Source of the DNA: Candidatus Limisoma faecipullorum | GTDB lineage: Bacteria; Bacteroidota; Bacteroidia; Bacteroidales; Muribaculaceae | Reading direction: 5' to 3' | Assembly (NCBI GenBank): GCA_017694955.1 | Contig: JADIMC010000058.1 | Span: 1 to 41,136 of the forward strand | DNA: 41,136 bases | Part shown: positions 26,449 through 35,659 of the stretch, one piece after another | Numbering within the stretch: the first letter of the stretch is position 1 | Layout of the letters: every line of letters begins with the position of its first letter | The notes under the pieces: model-generated | Told to the model about the DNA's origin: nothing | Database searches by the model: none | Seen by the model: only the letters and a program-made list of their open reading frames with translations | Translations under genes and position numbers: made by a program

Positions 26449-29004
26449 CTATCCACAACGCGATGTCCCACACGATGTGCAAATCAGGCAACCTTCCTGA
26501 TAAATCAGAGTCTCCTGTCCACAATTCGGGCATTTCTGACCGTTGGCGTGCGTACCGTTTGGCAAATATTTCTTCAACGCACGTTCCACACCCATCTTCC
26601 AAGTGTTGATTGACTCGCTATTGAGCTCCAGACTGCCTACAAGCTTTATAACCTGATCGATAGGCATACCATAACGCAACACTCCGGAAATCAGTTTCGC
26701 ATAATTCCAATATTCCGGATTGAATTTTTCGGAAAGACCTTCAATGGTTATCTTATAGCCACGCTTATTAATGAACTGGAAGTCGTAGCGCTTGTTACCA
26801 TTTTCATCAACAGCCTTGATAATTTTGCCCTTGGTAACAGTCTTCGGACAGAATATGCCATCATCGTCATCCGCAAGACCGGTAAATATCTCATATGGCT
26901 TATCATTGGCAAGACCGATGAAAGCAATCCATTTCTCCTTGTTGTTCTGGAAACGCACCACATCCGCCTCCAATTCTATCGGACGCTTCAACAAATGCTG
27001 CTCCTCCGAAGCAATACCCAACGGTTTTTCTTGCTTATCTTCCTTTTTATTATCCTTTTGCGTTGAAACAAGCACGCCTGAACGCGACCCGTCACGATAG
27101 ACCGTACAACCTTTACATCCGACTTTCCACGCATGCATATACAATTCGTTGATCAAGTCTTCCGACACATCCGACGGCAAATTGATAGTGACACTTATCG
27201 AATGGTCAACCCATTTTTGGATGCGTCCTTGCATATTGACTTTTTCAAGCCAATTGATATCGTTGGCTGTTGCCTTATAATAAGGAGAACGCTTCACAAG
27301 CTCGTCAAGCTCTTCCTGTGTATAATCGTGTTTCACCTCTATACCATTGACCTGCATCCACGTTATGAATTTGTGGTGATAGACGATATATTCCTCGAAA
27401 GCATCTCCTGTCTCATCAACAAAATCTATTCTGACATTTGGGTCGTTTGGATTGACCTTGCGCCTACGCTTATACACCGGCATGAACACAGGCTCTATAC
27501 CAGACGAAGTCTGCGTCATAAGACTTGTGGTACCGGTCGGTGCAATAGTAAGACACGCAATGTTACGACGGCCATACTTCACCATATCTTCATACAAAGT
27601 CTGGTCCGCATCTTTAAGACGATTGATAAATGGATTGTTTTTCTCCCTTTCCGCGTCAAAAATCTCGAACGCACCACGCTCCTTTGCCATATTCACAGAA
27701 GAACGATAAGCAGCCAATGCCAACGCCTTGTGCACGCTTTCAGAAAAAGCAGTGGCTTCTTCCGTTCCATAACGCAAACCAAGAGCCGCTATCATATCGC
27801 CTTCCCCGGTTGTACCGACTCCCGTACGACGTCCCATAAGAGTCTTCGTACGTATCTTATCCCATAGATGCAATTCAGTCTCTTTCACCTCAAGGGTCTC
27901 AGGGTCGGAATTTATCTTGTCAAGTATGCGGTCTATTTTCTCCATTTCGAGATCTATGATGTCATCCATCATCCTTTGCGCATAACCCACATGCGAAGCA
28001 AACAAGTCGAAATCAAAATAAGCATCCTTCGTAAACGGATTCTTCACATAAGAATACAGGTTGATGGCAATCAAGCGGCAACTGTCGTAAGGGCACAACG
28101 GAATCTCACCACACGGATTAGTAGAAATCGTGCGGAACCCAAGGTCTGCATAACAGTCCGGTACAGATTCTCGTGTTATCGTATCCCAGAACAACACACC
28201 AGGCTCTGCGCTCTTCCACGCATTATGCACAATTTTGCGCCATAAGGCGACAGCGTCTATCGTTTTCTCATATTTTGGAGTGTCGCTGTCAATTGGATAC
28301 TTCTGAACATATTCTGAATTGCTCTCAACCGCACGCATAAAGTCATCGTCGATACGCACCGAAACATTTGCACCCGTCACCTTTCCTTCAGTCATCTTGG
28401 CATCGATAAACGACTCGCTATCAGGATGCTTTATACTTACAGAAAGCATAAGAGCACCACGGCGACCGTCTTGTGCCACTTCACGGGTAGAATTCGAATA
28501 ACGTTCCATAAACGGAACAAGGCCAGTGGAAGTCAATGCCGAATTCTTAACCGGAGAACCTTTCGGACGGATATGCGACAAATCGTGCCCTACACCACCA
28601 CGGCGCTTCATCAGCTGTACCTGCTCCTCATCAATTTTTATAATTCCGCCATAAGAGTCCGGACTTCCGTCAAGACCAATCACAAAACAATTCGACAATG
28701 ATCCGATCTGATAATTGTTGCCTATGCCCGCCATCGGGCTACCTTGCGGAACAATGTACCTGAAATCACGAATCAAGTCGAACACCTGCTCCTCAGTCAT
28801 CGGATTGTTGTAATTATTCTCAATCCTGACTATTTCCCTCGCTATGCGTCTGTGCATATCATCAGGCGTCTTCTCATAAATATTTCCGAACGAATCCTTC
28901 AACGCATATTTGTTCACCCAAACACGCGCAGCAAGCTCATCGCCATTAAAATAATCGCACGAAGCCTTGAATGCCTCATCGTAAGTGTAAGTATTTTTTT
29001 CCAT
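26449..29004 (-). CDS. Adenosylcobalamin-dependent (class II) ribonucleoside-diphosphate reductase
   Basis: 851 aa; SLSNCFVIGLDGSPDSYGGI, RRGGVGHDLSHIRPKGSPVKN, NPCGEIPLCPYDSCRLIAINL, LTIAPTGTTSLMTQTSSGIEPVF; C-terminal zinc ribbon CPNCGQETLIYQEGCLICTSCGTSRCG. Confidence 0.95.
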   Translation of the reverse strand: MEKNTYTYDEAFKASCDYFNGDELAARVWVNKYALKDSFGNIYEKTPDDMHRRIAREIVRIENNYNNPMTEEQVFDLIRDFRYIVPQGSPMAGIGNNYQIGSLSNCFVIGLDGSPDSYGGIIKIDEEQVQLMKRRGGVGHDLSHIRPKGSPVKNSALTSTGLVPFMERYSNSTREVAQDGRRGALMLSVSIKHPDSESFIDAKMTEGKVTGANVSVRIDDDFMRAVESNSEYVQKYPIDSDTPKYEKTIDAVALWRKIVHNAWKSAEPGVLFWDTITRESVPDCYADLGFRTISTNPCGEIPLCPYDSCRLIAINLYSYVKNPFTKDAYFDFDLFASHVGYAQRMMDDIIDLEMEKIDRILDKINSDPETLEVKETELHLWDKIRTKTLMGRRTGVGTTGEGDMIAALGLRYGTEEATAFSESVHKALALAAYRSSVNMAKERGAFEIFDAEREKNNPFINRLKDADQTLYEDMVKYGRRNIACLTIAPTGTTSLMTQTSSGIEPVFMPVYKRRRKVNPNDPNVRIDFVDETGDAFEEYIVYHHKFITWMQVNGIEVKHDYTQEELDELVKRSPYYKATANDINWLEKVNMQGRIQKWVDHSISVTINLPSDVSEDLINELYMHAWKVGCKGCTVYRDGSRSGVLVSTQKDNKKEDKQEKPLGIASEEQHLLKRPIELEADVVRFQNNKEKWIAFIGLANDKPYEIFTGLADDDDGIFCPKTVTKGKIIKAVDENGNKRYDFQFINKRGYKITIEGLSEKFNPEYWNYAKLISGVLRYGMPIDQVIKLVGSLELNSESINTWKMGVERALKKYLPNGTHANGQKCPNCGQETLIYQEGCLICTSCGTSRCG

Positions 29005-29332
29005 ATTTTATAAGATGTATTGGCTTATAAAGTTTGACTTTGCAAAGTTTACAAATAAAAAGTTATCCTCAAAATTTTTCATAACAAATTATCAATCATT
29101 TTTCAAAGTTTTCCGTTTCAGAAAGCTTATCAGCTATTATTCAACCAGTTAACCCATTATGACACATCCGGAAGTTTTCCAAAATTGAAAATTCACAAAA
29201 TCAGGTGGAAAAACAAACTGACAATCAAAGCAATCACCCCATTACCACTTTCCACATAAATATGAAAATACGCATTTATCTTTTTTTGTTAATCCGAATA
29301 CCATAAATTATTGTTGTCTGCAAACATTTTGT

Positions 29333-29340
29333 TAATTTTG
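29333..29340 (+). promoter_or_regulatory. Promoter -7 box TAATTTTG for the nitroreductase gene
   Basis: TTG at 29311-29313 with N19 then TAATTTTG (29333-29340), upstream of ATG 29366. Confidence 0.55.
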
Positions 29341-29365
29341 CATACAAGATAAAAACAATATTAAT

Positions 29366-30121
29366 ATGGATACCGAATACTTCAACCTACGGAGAACCGT
29401 AAGAAAATATTTAGACAAAAACATTCCGGCAGAATTGCTGCAATCAATGCTTGAGAGCGCAATGCGCGCGCCTACAACCGGCAATATGCAACTCTACAGC
29501 ACAATAGTGACAACCGACAAAGAAATCAAACGCCGTTTGTCACCCTGCCATTTCAACCAACCACAAGTAATGTCCGCACCTGCCGTAATCACATTCTGCG
29601 CCGATTACAACCGGTTCATAAAATGGTGCGAGGCAAGCGAAGCTGTCCCCGGATACAACAATTTCCAATCGTTTATGACAGCTACGCTTGACGCAACAAT
29701 ATTCGCACAACAGTTCAACACCATTGCGGAGCTCAACGGGTTGGGATGCTGTTATCTTGGGACAACCACCTACAATGCAGAGGAAATAGCCGAGGTGCTG
29801 AATCTCCCCAAGATGGTGATACCGATAATCACAATTACCGTAGGCTATCCCGACGGAGATGCCACACAAGTGGAACGGCTGCCGATTGACGGAATAATCC
29901 ATCACGACACATATAACGATTACTCCGAAAATCGCATCAGGGAAATACACCGAGAAAAAGAGAGTCTTGACGTCAACAAAGGCTATGTTGCCGAAAACGG
30001 CAAGAAAACGCTCGCACAAGTATTCACCGATGTGCGTTACACAAAAACAGACTGTGAGACATTCTCCGAGAAGTTCTACCGTTTCATAGCCAAGCAAGGA
30101 TATAAATTCCCCACAGAATAG
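29366..30121 (+). CDS. Nitroreductase family protein (NfsA-like)
   Basis: 251 aa; NLRRTVRKYLDKNIPAELLQSMLESAMRAPTTGNMQLYS; AELNGLGCCYLGTTTYNAEEIAEVLNLP. Confidence 0.9.
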   Translation: MDTEYFNLRRTVRKYLDKNIPAELLQSMLESAMRAPTTGNMQLYSTIVTTDKEIKRRLSPCHFNQPQVMSAPAVITFCADYNRFIKWCEASEAVPGYNNFQSFMTATLDATIFAQQFNTIAELNGLGCCYLGTTTYNAEEIAEVLNLPKMVIPIITITVGYPDGDATQVERLPIDGIIHHDTYNDYSENRIREIHREKESLDVNKGYVAENGKKTLAQVFTDVRYTKTDCETFSEKFYRFIAKQGYKFPTE

Positions 30122-30259
30122 CACTATCCGGCATCCATCCAACTATTTTCTTCCGATTATCGCACAAACAGAAGGAATATGCCAAATGCCCTGCATCCGA
30201 TTTAGCATCTTTGCGGCAGACAAGCTGCATCCCGGCATAACAATTTCAAGCGAGCTTGA

Positions 30260-30289
30260 TTGTTCTGCACTCGATTTGCATTATCTTTG
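30260..30289 (+). promoter_or_regulatory. Promoter of the LysE/CBM9-like/MtnN/LuxS operon
   Basis: TTG-N19-TATCTTTG ending 9 bp before ATG 30299. Confidence 0.65.
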
Positions 30290-30298
30290 CACTAAAAT

Positions 30299-30943
30299 AT
30301 GAATACACTGCTGACGATAATTCATGGTCTTGCCGTAGGCATATTGGTATCGGCTCCTATGGGTCCGATAGGCATGCTTTGCATACAGCGCACTCTCAAT
30401 AAAGGCAGGCTGTCAGGACTGTACACCGGAATCGGAGCAGCATTGTCCGACTTCATCTATGCACTCCTTGCCGGATTGGGAATGTCGATAATAATTGATT
30501 TCGTGGAAGACAACGAAGCAATCCTGCAACTTTTCGGCAGCATAGTGCTGCTGGGATTCGGCATTTACATTGCCCGCAAGAATCCGGCAAAGACTTTGCG
30601 CGCTAAAAACAAAGGCAACAAAAAGAAAAAGGACTATATGCAAGACCTCGCGACAGGTTTCTTGTTCACATTCTCCAATCCACTGATATTGTTCCTGATA
30701 ATAGGATTATACGCACGATTCAATTTCCCGTCACCGGAATTCAAATTTGCAGACTATATTATCGGCTTCGCCTCAATAATCATAGGAGCTTTGCTGTGGT
30801 GGCTATTAATCACGTATTTTGTCAATAAGATACGTGGACATTTCAACGTCAGAAGCATCTGGCTGATAAATATGACAATCGGTATTCTTATATGCATAAT
30901 GTCTGTCTTAGGTTTCATTATGTCACTAATTGAATTGCTATGA
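30299..30943 (+). CDS. LysE-family translocator
   Basis: 214 aa, about 6 TM; GILVSAPMGPIGMLCIQRTLNKGRLSGLYTGIGAALSDFIYA is a LysE/RhtB signature. Confidence 0.87.
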   Translation: MNTLLTIIHGLAVGILVSAPMGPIGMLCIQRTLNKGRLSGLYTGIGAALSDFIYALLAGLGMSIIIDFVEDNEAILQLFGSIVLLGFGIYIARKNPAKTLRAKNKGNKKKKDYMQDLATGFLFTFSNPLILFLIIGLYARFNFPSPEFKFADYIIGFASIIIGALLWWLLITYFVNKIRGHFNVRSIWLINMTIGILICIMSVLGFIMSLIELL

Positions 30944-31593
30944 GAGCTAAACAAATCATCATTCCATTCATCGACAAGCTCGACAGTCTCGATATTGCCG
31001 CAGTAAGCGACTTGCTCGAAACCGAAGTTGCAAAACACGCTATCAGCCACGTGAACTGGAAAGAAAAATTCCCATACCATCCGCTGACAGCTTTCTCGGC
31101 AGCCCACAGCAACAACTACATATATGTGGACTTCTTCACTCGTTGCAATTATCTCCGTGCAGTCAACTACAAAAACAACTCACCGGTAAGTCAGGACAGC
31201 TGTGTGGAATTTTTCCTGCAACTACCAGACAGCGAAGAGTATTGGAACTTCGAATTCAACTGCATTGGAGCAGTAAACGCCTCGCACCGCAAAGAACGCA
31301 ACAATCCTCATCGTCTCAATGATGATGAAATCAACCAAATAAAGCGTTATGCATCGTGTGGCAGCAATCCATTCAATGAAATGGAAGGGCTATTCAGCTG
31401 GTCACTGACAATAGGCATTCCGTTCAAACTTTTAGGGCTTGAAAAACCCGAATTTCCACTCGAGATACGTGGAAACTTCTATAAATGCGCATCAGCGACA
31501 AGTATGCCCCATTATCTTAGCTGGTCACCAATAGTGACCGACACCCCTGACTTCCATCGTCCTGAATTTTTCGGAAAAATAATTCTTGAATAA
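30940..31593 (+). CDS. CBM9-like domain protein, no signal peptide
   Basis: 217 aa; HAISHVNWKEKFPYHPLTAFSAAHSNNYIYVDFFTR...NNSPVSQDSCVEFFLQLPDSEEYWNFEFNCIGAVNAS matches the carbohydrate-binding family 9-like fold. ATGA overlap with LysE gene. Confidence 0.85.
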   Translation: MRAKQIIIPFIDKLDSLDIAAVSDLLETEVAKHAISHVNWKEKFPYHPLTAFSAAHSNNYIYVDFFTRCNYLRAVNYKNNSPVSQDSCVEFFLQLPDSEEYWNFEFNCIGAVNASHRKERNNPHRLNDDEINQIKRYASCGSNPFNEMEGLFSWSLTIGIPFKLLGLEKPEFPLEIRGNFYKCASATSMPHYLSWSPIVTDTPDFHRPEFFGKIILE

Positions 31594-31604
31594 CAAAAAT
31601 AAAT

Positions 31605-32294
31605 ATGAAAATCGGCATAATAGTGGCAATGGGAAAGGAACTCGACCTGTTGCTACACCTGATTGACGACAAGAAAGCCATCAATGTAAACGGATACACC
31701 ATATATTCCGGAAGAATCGGCACACACGATGTATTTGCGATGCAATGCGGCATCGGTAAAGTGAATGCCGCCATCGGCACAATGACAATAATCGAAAATA
31801 ACGCCCCCGAGCTCATAATCAACACAGGAGTGGCCGGAGGGGCGAATCTTTCAGTACGGCAACTGGATGTAGTCGTCGGCTGCGATATCGCCTACCACGA
31901 TGTGTGGTGCGGTCCAGGCACAAATTACGGAGAAGCAGCCGGGTTTCCACTTTTTTTCCACTCAGACAACGATATTGTGGAATTGATTAAATCGATTGAC
32001 AATAACGGCAGAACAAAATACGGCTTAATCTGCTCCGGCGACAAATTCATAGCCTCGGCAACAGAAGTCTCGGAAATAAGCTCACACTTCCCGGAGGTAC
32101 TTGCCGTGGATATGGAATCGGCAGCAATAGCACACGTCTGCAAACTCAAGAATGTGCCTGTGCTGGTTGCACGCGTGATCAGCGACACACCGGGCGCCGA
32201 AACCGACAACACCTCGCAATACGAAGATTTCTGGGAATCAGCACCAAAACATACATTCCGAATATTATCGGAAATTATTAATAATTTAAACTAA
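31605..32294 (+). CDS. mtnN: 5'-methylthioadenosine/S-adenosylhomocysteine nucleosidase
   Basis: 229 aa; MKIGIIVAMGKELDLL, MQCGIGKVNAAIGT, INTGVAGG, VLAVDMESAAIAHVCKLKNVPVLVARVISDT. Confidence 0.95.
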   Translation: MKIGIIVAMGKELDLLLHLIDDKKAINVNGYTIYSGRIGTHDVFAMQCGIGKVNAAIGTMTIIENNAPELIINTGVAGGANLSVRQLDVVVGCDIAYHDVWCGPGTNYGEAAGFPLFFHSDNDIVELIKSIDNNGRTKYGLICSGDKFIASATEVSEISSHFPEVLAVDMESAAIAHVCKLKNVPVLVARVISDTPGAETDNTSQYEDFWESAPKHTFRILSEIINNLN

Positions 32295-32299
32295 CGGCA

Positions 32300-32782
32300 A
32301 TGGAAAAGATACCAAGCTTTACAGTCAACCATATCTTGCTCAAAAGAGGCATTTACGTATCACGCCGTGATGCCACAGGAGGAGGTGATATAATCACGAC
32401 ATTCGACATAAGGATGAAAGAGCCTAACAGAGAGCCGGCACTAAGTCCTTCGGCTATTCACACAATAGAGCATCTGGCAGCAACATTCCTGCGCAATCAT
32501 CCGGTCTGGAAAGAGCAAATAATATACTGGGGACCAATGGGATGCCTAACCGGGAATTACCTGATTGTGAAAGGAGAGCTGTCTTCGAGAGAGATATTGC
32601 CGCTGATGATTGAGACATTCGATTTCATAAGCAACTATGAAGGCGAAATACCTGGTGCTACCGCTCACGACTGTGGCAATTATCTGATGAACAATTCACC
32701 AATGGCACGGTGGGAGGCAAAGAAATATCTTAATGAGGTGCTACTGAATGCTTCCGACGAGAATCTGACATATCCGGAATAA
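32300..32782 (+). CDS. luxS: S-ribosylhomocysteine lyase
   Basis: 160 aa; FDIRMKEPN, SAIHTIEHLAATFLRN (HxxEH metal site), WGPMGCLTGNYLI, GATAHDCGNY. Confidence 0.97.
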   Translation: MEKIPSFTVNHILLKRGIYVSRRDATGGGDIITTFDIRMKEPNREPALSPSAIHTIEHLAATFLRNHPVWKEQIIYWGPMGCLTGNYLIVKGELSSREILPLMIETFDFISNYEGEIPGATAHDCGNYLMNNSPMARWEAKKYLNEVLLNASDENLTYPE

Positions 32783-32788
32783 AAGAGC

Positions 32789-33454
32789 TTATGGCTTGAC
32801 CGATGAAGCGACAATACGCCATTCTCCATCAACATAGTCGAGCTTAAGCACATCGAGCGAGCACAACGTAACCACCGTTGATTCCGTAAAAGCACGAGAA
32901 AGATGCAGCGATTTAGCAATGTCCAAAACGTATGTTCCTTTGCTCTTTGACACAAAATCAAGCAGCCTTGCTTCCATCTCCGAAAAATGAAGCAAGGCAC
33001 TTTTCTTCTTTCGTGTATTCCATAAGCGCAATACCAACGGAGGCACCTGTATATTCTCATCGTCAATTCTGTAATAAGGTTGCCATTTACGGTTATCATC
33101 CTGAGCGAGTACAGGTACAGTCGATTTGCAAATCTTCACAAGCAATACATATTTACCTTCTATGCAGTAAAGCGTCTGATCCACTTTCTGCGCCGGTCTG
33201 CAATACATTTCCGCAGCCTGTTCTATCATATAGAATTCTTCGTCGGAACGTATCCCTGCAATATTGCCATTATCCTTAACCCCGACAAGCAAACGTCCAC
33301 CACGATTATTGGCAAATGCCGATATGCTACGGGCAATCTTCCTTGAATCGGAAATGGAAAACTTGAAATCCTGCTCTTCGTGTTCCCCTTCCTCAATCAA
33401 CTCAAGAATCAACTCCTTATCGTGAATCGCCCTAAAATTCTTTATCTCCATCAT
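32789..33454 (-). CDS. AlbA_2/Schlafen-type putative DNA-binding protein
   Basis: 221 aa; EEGEHEEQDFKFSISDSRKIARSISAFANNRGGRLLVGVKDNGNIAGI; C-terminal winged-helix-like region. ATGA overlap with 33451. Confidence 0.85.
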   Translation of the reverse strand: MMEIKNFRAIHDKELILELIEEGEHEEQDFKFSISDSRKIARSISAFANNRGGRLLVGVKDNGNIAGIRSDEEFYMIEQAAEMYCRPAQKVDQTLYCIEGKYVLLVKICKSTVPVLAQDDNRKWQPYYRIDDENIQVPPLVLRLWNTRKKKSALLHFSEMEARLLDFVSKSKGTYVLDIAKSLHLSRAFTESTVVTLCSLDVLKLDYVDGEWRIVASSVKP

Positions 33455-34422
33455 TTCCCGGCGTTTACATCATTCTTATGCTTATATAACTGATAAGAAT
33501 TTGCAAGATTATGCCATACGCTATAGAAACCTCCCGCAATTGCGGTAATCGGTGTAAAAAACGTATAGCCCATCCATATTGCCAGAATCGTATTCTTTTG
33601 TCCAAGAGCTTGTCCGGCTGTTACGGAATCATCATAATTCCCTCCTATTTTCCGCCCTAAATAAAACTGAAGGAAACAGCATGCCAACGATATTACGGCA
33701 AGTCCAGCCTGATAGCCGAAAGCAAGATGCGTATGCACAATAGTCTTTACAGTCATCGCTATTGCCAACGCAAGCGCTATTGCCCATAGATAGAACGGAA
33801 GATCAGGATATTTCAATAATGCGGCATGCACCTTAGGCAACAGATACCTGACGAGCAACGCGGCAATCAACGGACACAACAACAAAGGGAACACCTTTCC
33901 GATAATTAAAAGAAACGCCGTAATGAACGAAACCCCTGCCTGCGGATGCACCAGCGGGACAATCAACGGTATGATCACGGCAACCATCAGATTGATTAGA
34001 ATCGTATATGTGATAACATTTGCCGCACTGCCGTTCAACTTGCTGACGACAACAGCGGCAGATGTGGCAGTAGGACAAATAAGGCAAAGCATAGCACCTT
34101 CTATCAATACTCTATAGTCGGCATTTTTCGGTATCAGCATTGTAGCTACTGCAAGCAACGAAAATGACAGCACCTGAATCAGCAAAAGCCACGCCTGCCA
34201 GCGACAAGGCCGCAAGTCGGAGATTTTCACCCGGCAAAATGAAAGGAAAAGCATCATAAAAATCAATAACGGCTGTATGTAGGAAACCGCTTCATTGACA
34301 TAAGGACGCACAGGGTCGAATGTCCCTATATGGGAATATACCAAATAAGCTACCGCACCAACAACCATTGCAATGGGAAGCATCCAATCTCTCAAAAAAC
34401 TAATCAGGCGCATTTCAAACAA
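33451..34422 (-). CDS. Bile acid:sodium symporter-like (BASS/SBF) transporter
   Basis: 323 aa, about 10 TM; LICPTATSAAVVVSKLNGSAANVITYTILINLMVAVIIPLIVPLVHP. Confidence 0.82.
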   Translation of the reverse strand: MFEMRLISFLRDWMLPIAMVVGAVAYLVYSHIGTFDPVRPYVNEAVSYIQPLLIFMMLFLSFCRVKISDLRPCRWQAWLLLIQVLSFSLLAVATMLIPKNADYRVLIEGAMLCLICPTATSAAVVVSKLNGSAANVITYTILINLMVAVIIPLIVPLVHPQAGVSFITAFLLIIGKVFPLLLCPLIAALLVRYLLPKVHAALLKYPDLPFYLWAIALALAIAMTVKTIVHTHLAFGYQAGLAVISLACCFLQFYLGRKIGGNYDDSVTAGQALGQKNTILAIWMGYTFFTPITAIAGGFYSVWHNLANSYQLYKHKNDVNAGK

Positions 34423-34606
34423 GCATCAAAATTATATTACGGTTGCAAAATTACACCATTTATCCTATCACAACAAAACCAAAAGCCCATTATTCAGCAT
34501 ATACAAATAAATCCTCGTCATAATCCCGAACATCATTCTCACGAAAAAAGCGACAGTATATTTTATCGTTTTTACAAATTCTCATTGCATCACATTTAAC
34601 TTGCAC

Positions 34607-34614
34607 TATATTTG
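34607..34614 (+). promoter_or_regulatory. -7 box TATATTTG for the winged-helix gene
   Basis: TATATTTG 22 bp before ATG 34637. Confidence 0.5.
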
Positions 34615-34636
34615 CAAACTTAATGACATATACGAT

Positions 34637-35658
34637 ATGAACATACCTGGCATCCGTTTACTGAACCAACAATTGATAAATCCACAAATCTCCGATGTCC
34701 ACGACTTAGTGTCGTGGATGGGAATGCTGCAAGCACAGGATTACAGGATGATGCGCTGGGCTGTGGGTATCCGTATGCGACATCCATCAATGAAAGCATT
34801 CCGTGAAGCATACGATGCGGGCAAAATAATACGGACACATCTATTCAGATGCACTTGGCAAATAGTTGCGGCTAAAGACGTACGATGGATGCTGAAATTA
34901 TGCTCCGATAAAAACAAATCAGCCATCAACGGCTATATGGCATACCGTGGCGACAATATAGGAGAGAACGAATATGAACACACCAACAATATTATCCGCC
35001 AAATACTTGCCGGACACAAATCAATGACAAAAGAAACGCTTATCAGACAGTTGGAAAAACAAGGTATAACAAGCAACGCACATAAGATATCGATATATTT
35101 GCGAAGAGCTGAGCAAGACGGAATAATCTGTAGCGGAGAGCTCGACAACCGCCAGAACACCTACGCTCTGCTCGACGAGCGGGTGCCACCGACAAAGGAA
35201 CTTACACGAGATGAATCAATCACGCTGCTCGCACAAAATATTTTCGAAGTCACTTACCGGCAACCATAGAAGATTTCGTTTGGTGGTCAAATCTAAATAT
35301 CGGTGAATGCAAAGCTGCGGTAGCAACCATCGATAGCGAGTTAATCAAAAAACCACATAATGGTACAGTATATTACATACACAGGGACTGCCGTATCAAA
35401 GGCCTACGCTACAAGACACTGCTGTTGCCACCATATGATGAGTATCTGCTCGGTTACAAAACACGCCATCACGTAATAGAGGATGAATTCCGCCACCGCG
35501 CATACAGCAACAACGGTTTGTTCTACCCAGTCATAATCAGCAACGGACAAATCGTAGGAAATTGGCATCCTAAAAAGTCAGCCGTATTTTTCCGCGACGA
35601 ATACGCCACAGATATAAATAATCTGCTCCAAAGTTATCATAATTTTATGAATTACTGA
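34637..35658 (+). pseudogene. Winged-helix DNA-binding domain protein (HTH_42/AlkZ-like), interrupted by a -1 frameshift
   Basis: N-terminal part MNIPGIRLLNQQLINPQISDVHDLVSWMGMLQAQDYRMMRWAVGIRM...; the frame changes near 35221-35230 and continues as ARTKYFRSHLPATIEDFVWWSNLNIGECKAAVATIDSELI...LLPPYDEYLLGYKTRHHVIEDEF...NNLLQSYHNFMNY*. Confidence 0.85.
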
Positions 35659-35659
35659 T

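Noticed and set aside
27133-27867. 244-aa plus-strand ORF opposite the ribonucleotide reductase
   Set aside because: Antisense to conserved NrdJ motifs and no domain resemblance.
29005-29365. AT-rich gap with DnaA-box-like TTATCCTCA and TTTCCACAT sequences, considered as an origin
   Set aside because: Only imperfect single matches, no clustered DnaA boxes, no dnaA/dnaN neighbourhood.
29540-30142. 200-aa minus-strand ORF opposite the nitroreductase
   Set aside because: Antisense shadow of a conserved CDS; no domain resemblance.
34688-34722. Inverted repeat CCACGAC...GTCGTGG inside the winged-helix gene
   Set aside because: Short palindrome within clear coding sequence; likely codon coincidence (HDLVSW).
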